Below, piece after piece: positions 31,601 through 33,193 of a stretch of DNA of 33,193 bases. The stretch is from NCBI GenBank assembly GCA_000310025.1, contig FN649730.1, forward strand, positions 1,224,703-1,257,895, given 5' to 3'. Source of the stretch: Ectocarpus siliculosus (taxonomy: Eukaryota; Sar; Phaeophyceae; Ectocarpales; Ectocarpaceae). The translations under genes were made by a program, and so were the position numbers. Every line of letters begins with the position of its first letter. Position 1 is the first letter of the stretch. The notes under the pieces are model-generated. The model saw only the letters and a list, made by a program, of their open reading frames with translations, made no database searches and had not been told where the DNA came from.

Positions 31601-32614
31601 CGCTTTCCTCGGAGGGTCTTGGCCCGAGCGAGAAAGGTCGTAGCCTCCTCCTTGTTTCTTTTGGCTGCTGCGCGACGGCGGGTTTTTTCTGCCCCCCCCC
31701 GTCTCTTCTCGGTCGTTTTTGTGTCCCTTTTCCACCGGCAGCGACGACGTGTTGTTCGGCGCCGTCTTGTTGCTGTGCGCCGCCGCCGCCGTCACCGCTG
31801 CCGCTGCGCCGTTCTCCCCGGGCGCCCACGATGTACTCGTCGGCACCGTTAGGAGACGGGGGCCCTTGCCCGCTTCCCCGCCTGCAGAGGACGCCCAGGA
31901 CGTGGACATCCGCACAACCCTCTTCGCCGAATCGCCGGCGGCGACACGTCCGCGTCCAACGCCGCCGCCGCCGCCGCTGGGACCCGATCTCCCTGGAGCG
32001 CTCGTGAATCTCGCCGCGTTGTCGCGGCCGCCCTTGCCGGTGGCGCCCGCTGCCGCCACCGCCTCGAGACCGGGCGGCCTCGCGCTCGAGAAGAAGCTGT
32101 CCCTGGCGTTCGGAAGGGGGCGTTCCCAGGTCTCCCACTTCTTCTTGGTAGGCTTGTCGACACCGCCGCCGCCCTTCGCCGCCTTCCCCTTCGCGACGGC
32201 GCCGCCGCTCGATGTGCCGGTGTCGGCGGCGGTGTCGGCGGCGGCGGCGCCTGCGCCGAGAAAGCCGGGGTTTTCGTTGCTCCCGTCGTCGATGCTTCCT
32301 CCCCTGGACCTGAAGCCCGCGACACCCCAGTAGTCGACGTTGTCGTTGTCGTCGGCGATGGCGGCGGACACGGCCACTTCGCGCCCCACTAGGGCGTCGG
32401 GAGCGTCCACCAGGCCGTCCCATCCGACGAAGATGAGCAGCCCCTGGGCCACGACTACCAGGAACATGGCCACGTGAGCGATCACGATTACTCCGGAGAA
32501 GACCTGTGAAGGGCAGCAAGGGACAACGAATATTGGATTGTGGCAAGCGAGGCAGCTTAAGAGCTGTACATATGCGGCAGCATGGGATACGAGAGAGGGA
32601 GGGAGGGAGGGAGG

Positions 32615-32708
<94 letters not shown>

Positions 32709-33176
32709 GAACCCGTTCCACCCCTTCTCCCCACCCGGAGCAACTAGCGGAAAGAACATAGCAAATTGTTCACCCGAATGAGTGGCCTCCGAAGAGCGAA
32801 ACAAGTTGTCGCCGGCGTATCAATCACGAACTCTCCAGTCACCCAGGCTTTCGTGCCAAGTTGTTTGTTTTTCGGAGAAGAGCAAACACAACTTTTCACG
32901 TCACCGCTGTTCCTGGTTTCTCACCTCCTGGCTCTGGTCGCGCTCGTCGGAGACATCTACCCGCAGCAGCAAGGCGAGGTACATGCTCGCGAACACCACG
33001 TAGTGTCCGGCGCGGTAGAGCCACATCTCGACGGGTCGGGCGAAGGGGGACAGGATTTCGGACACCACCATGAAGACTGCAGCGAGGAGCAGAACGATCG
33101 CAACCTGTGCGGAGCTGTCCGGGTAGATGAACACCGCGAACCCGGTGAGGGCGATACGCCGGAAGCACTCCACCAC
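28687..33176 (-). CDS. Multi-pass membrane protein with long repetitive cytoplasmic tail (last four exons)
   Basis: Minus-strand exons are 33176-32925, 32503-30557, 30271-29603 and 29184-28687 (stop), all joined in phase 0 (84+649+223+165 residues). The gene continues right of the window. Acceptors are CTCTTAG, TTCACAG, GGTGCAG and GGTGCAG; donors are GTGAGA, GTGGGG and GTGGGG. Exon A reads VVECFRRIALTGFAVFI, AQVAIVLLLAAVFMVVSEIL and WLYRAGHYVVFASMYLALLL, and exon B opens VFSGVIVIAHVAMFLVVVAQ: about four hydrophobic helices. This resembles the C-terminal membrane block of large stramenopile receptor-like or channel-like proteins, a comparison from memory. The remaining ~1000 residues are low-complexity Gly/Ser/Ala/Arg, with VVRASxSWASS repeats in exon B and a poly-Gly run in exons C and D. 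Probably a plasma-membrane protein; ligand or ion unknown. I am surer of the exons than of the function. Confidence 0.65.
28718..30557. repeat. Tandem duplication within the membrane protein gene (~1.09-kb period)
   Basis: Bases about 28718-29225 recur at about 29808-30315, offset by 1090. By my count they differ at about 15 positions over some 470 aligned bases. The flanking blocks also match but far less well: 29340-29390 against 30450-30495 (GTGTTGCGTTGAG.GACAAG) and 29585-29680 against 30540-30625 (TCCCCACCTGGCC, TCGCGACCCTCTC). The duplication gives the gene an extra exon (30271-29603). Confidence 0.85.
32504..32924. repeat. Intron with (GA)n and (GGGA)n microsatellite
   Basis: The intron between the first two visible exons of the membrane protein gene contains (GGGA)n at about 32597-32617 and an uninterrupted (GA)n of about 45 units at 32618-32706. 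On the minus strand this is a CT tract some 115 bases upstream of the acceptor; read as protein it is a meaningless Ser-Leu run. Confidence 0.9.
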
Positions 33177-33193
33177 CTAAGAGGGGGGGGGGG

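Noticed and set aside
31049-31852. 267-codon plus-strand frame rich in Arg and Ser
   Set aside because: Antisense shadow of the same GC-rich exon, with no motif or start context.
32504-32743. N-terminal Ser-Leu repeat extension of the large minus-strand frame
   Set aside because: This is the (CT)n microsatellite of the intron; a proper TTCACAG acceptor at 32504 starts the exon in the same phase.
31440-32804. 454-codon minus-strand frame rich in Arg and Gly
   Set aside because: Alternative frame of the large membrane-protein exon; the accepted frame joins in phase 0 to TM-bearing exon A and carries conserved SWASS repeats.

Overview
The window looks like nuclear DNA of a eukaryote, most probably a stramenopile and within that a brown alga (Ectocarpus-like). 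This is an inference. It rests on long, phase-consistent GT-AG introns in GC-rich genes, very abundant microsatellites, a Thr/Pro 'APTxAP' mucin-like cell-surface protein, FNIP-type (FNQPI..GVVWP) leucine-rich repeats, and a membrane-protein block of the kind seen in stramenopile multidomain receptors. There is one 100-N assembly gap (15908-16007). Exons were placed by hand from splice motifs, reading phase and family similarity.

Layout. 1-637: a long TTG microsatellite and a two-copy tandem repeat. 638-5865 (+): three 3' exons of an aldo/keto reductase gene whose 5' exons lie left of the window; one exon carries a polyserine-coding AGC repeat, and the first visible intron holds two diverged copies of a ~215-235 bp inverted-repeat element. 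5866-7779: no gene recognised. 8093-14909 (+): a nine-exon gene whose model sums to 2856 nt (951 aa): signal sequence, beta-propeller-like ectodomain, long Pro/Thr stalk, one transmembrane helix and a short acidic tail. 14910-17040: no gene, and the assembly gap. 17041-17680 and 23224-23532 (+): two decayed FNIP-repeat loci sharing flanking sequence. 18045-18443 (-): an intact small NTF2/SnoaL-like gene. 19039-19365: a terminal-inverted-repeat element with a 5-bp target duplication, a perfect 66-bp palindrome at one end and a decayed palindrome at the other. 20486-20996: a piggyBac-like non-autonomous element. 24619-25058 (+): a candidate two-exon gene fragment. 25154-25866: a compound tandem repeat. 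26470-27236 (-): a possible Glu/Ala-rich coding fragment. 28687-33176 (-): the last four exons of a multi-pass membrane protein with a long repetitive cytoplasmic tail; its penultimate exon is a hybrid made by an internal tandem duplication.

The genes do not form an operon or an evident pathway. The two large genes look like surface or membrane proteins, and the aldo/keto reductase and the NTF2-like protein look like soluble metabolic proteins. The most notable observations are the duplicated and fused exon in the right-hand gene, the palindrome-ended element at 19.0-19.4 kb, and coding-like remnants inside intron 1 of the propeller gene.
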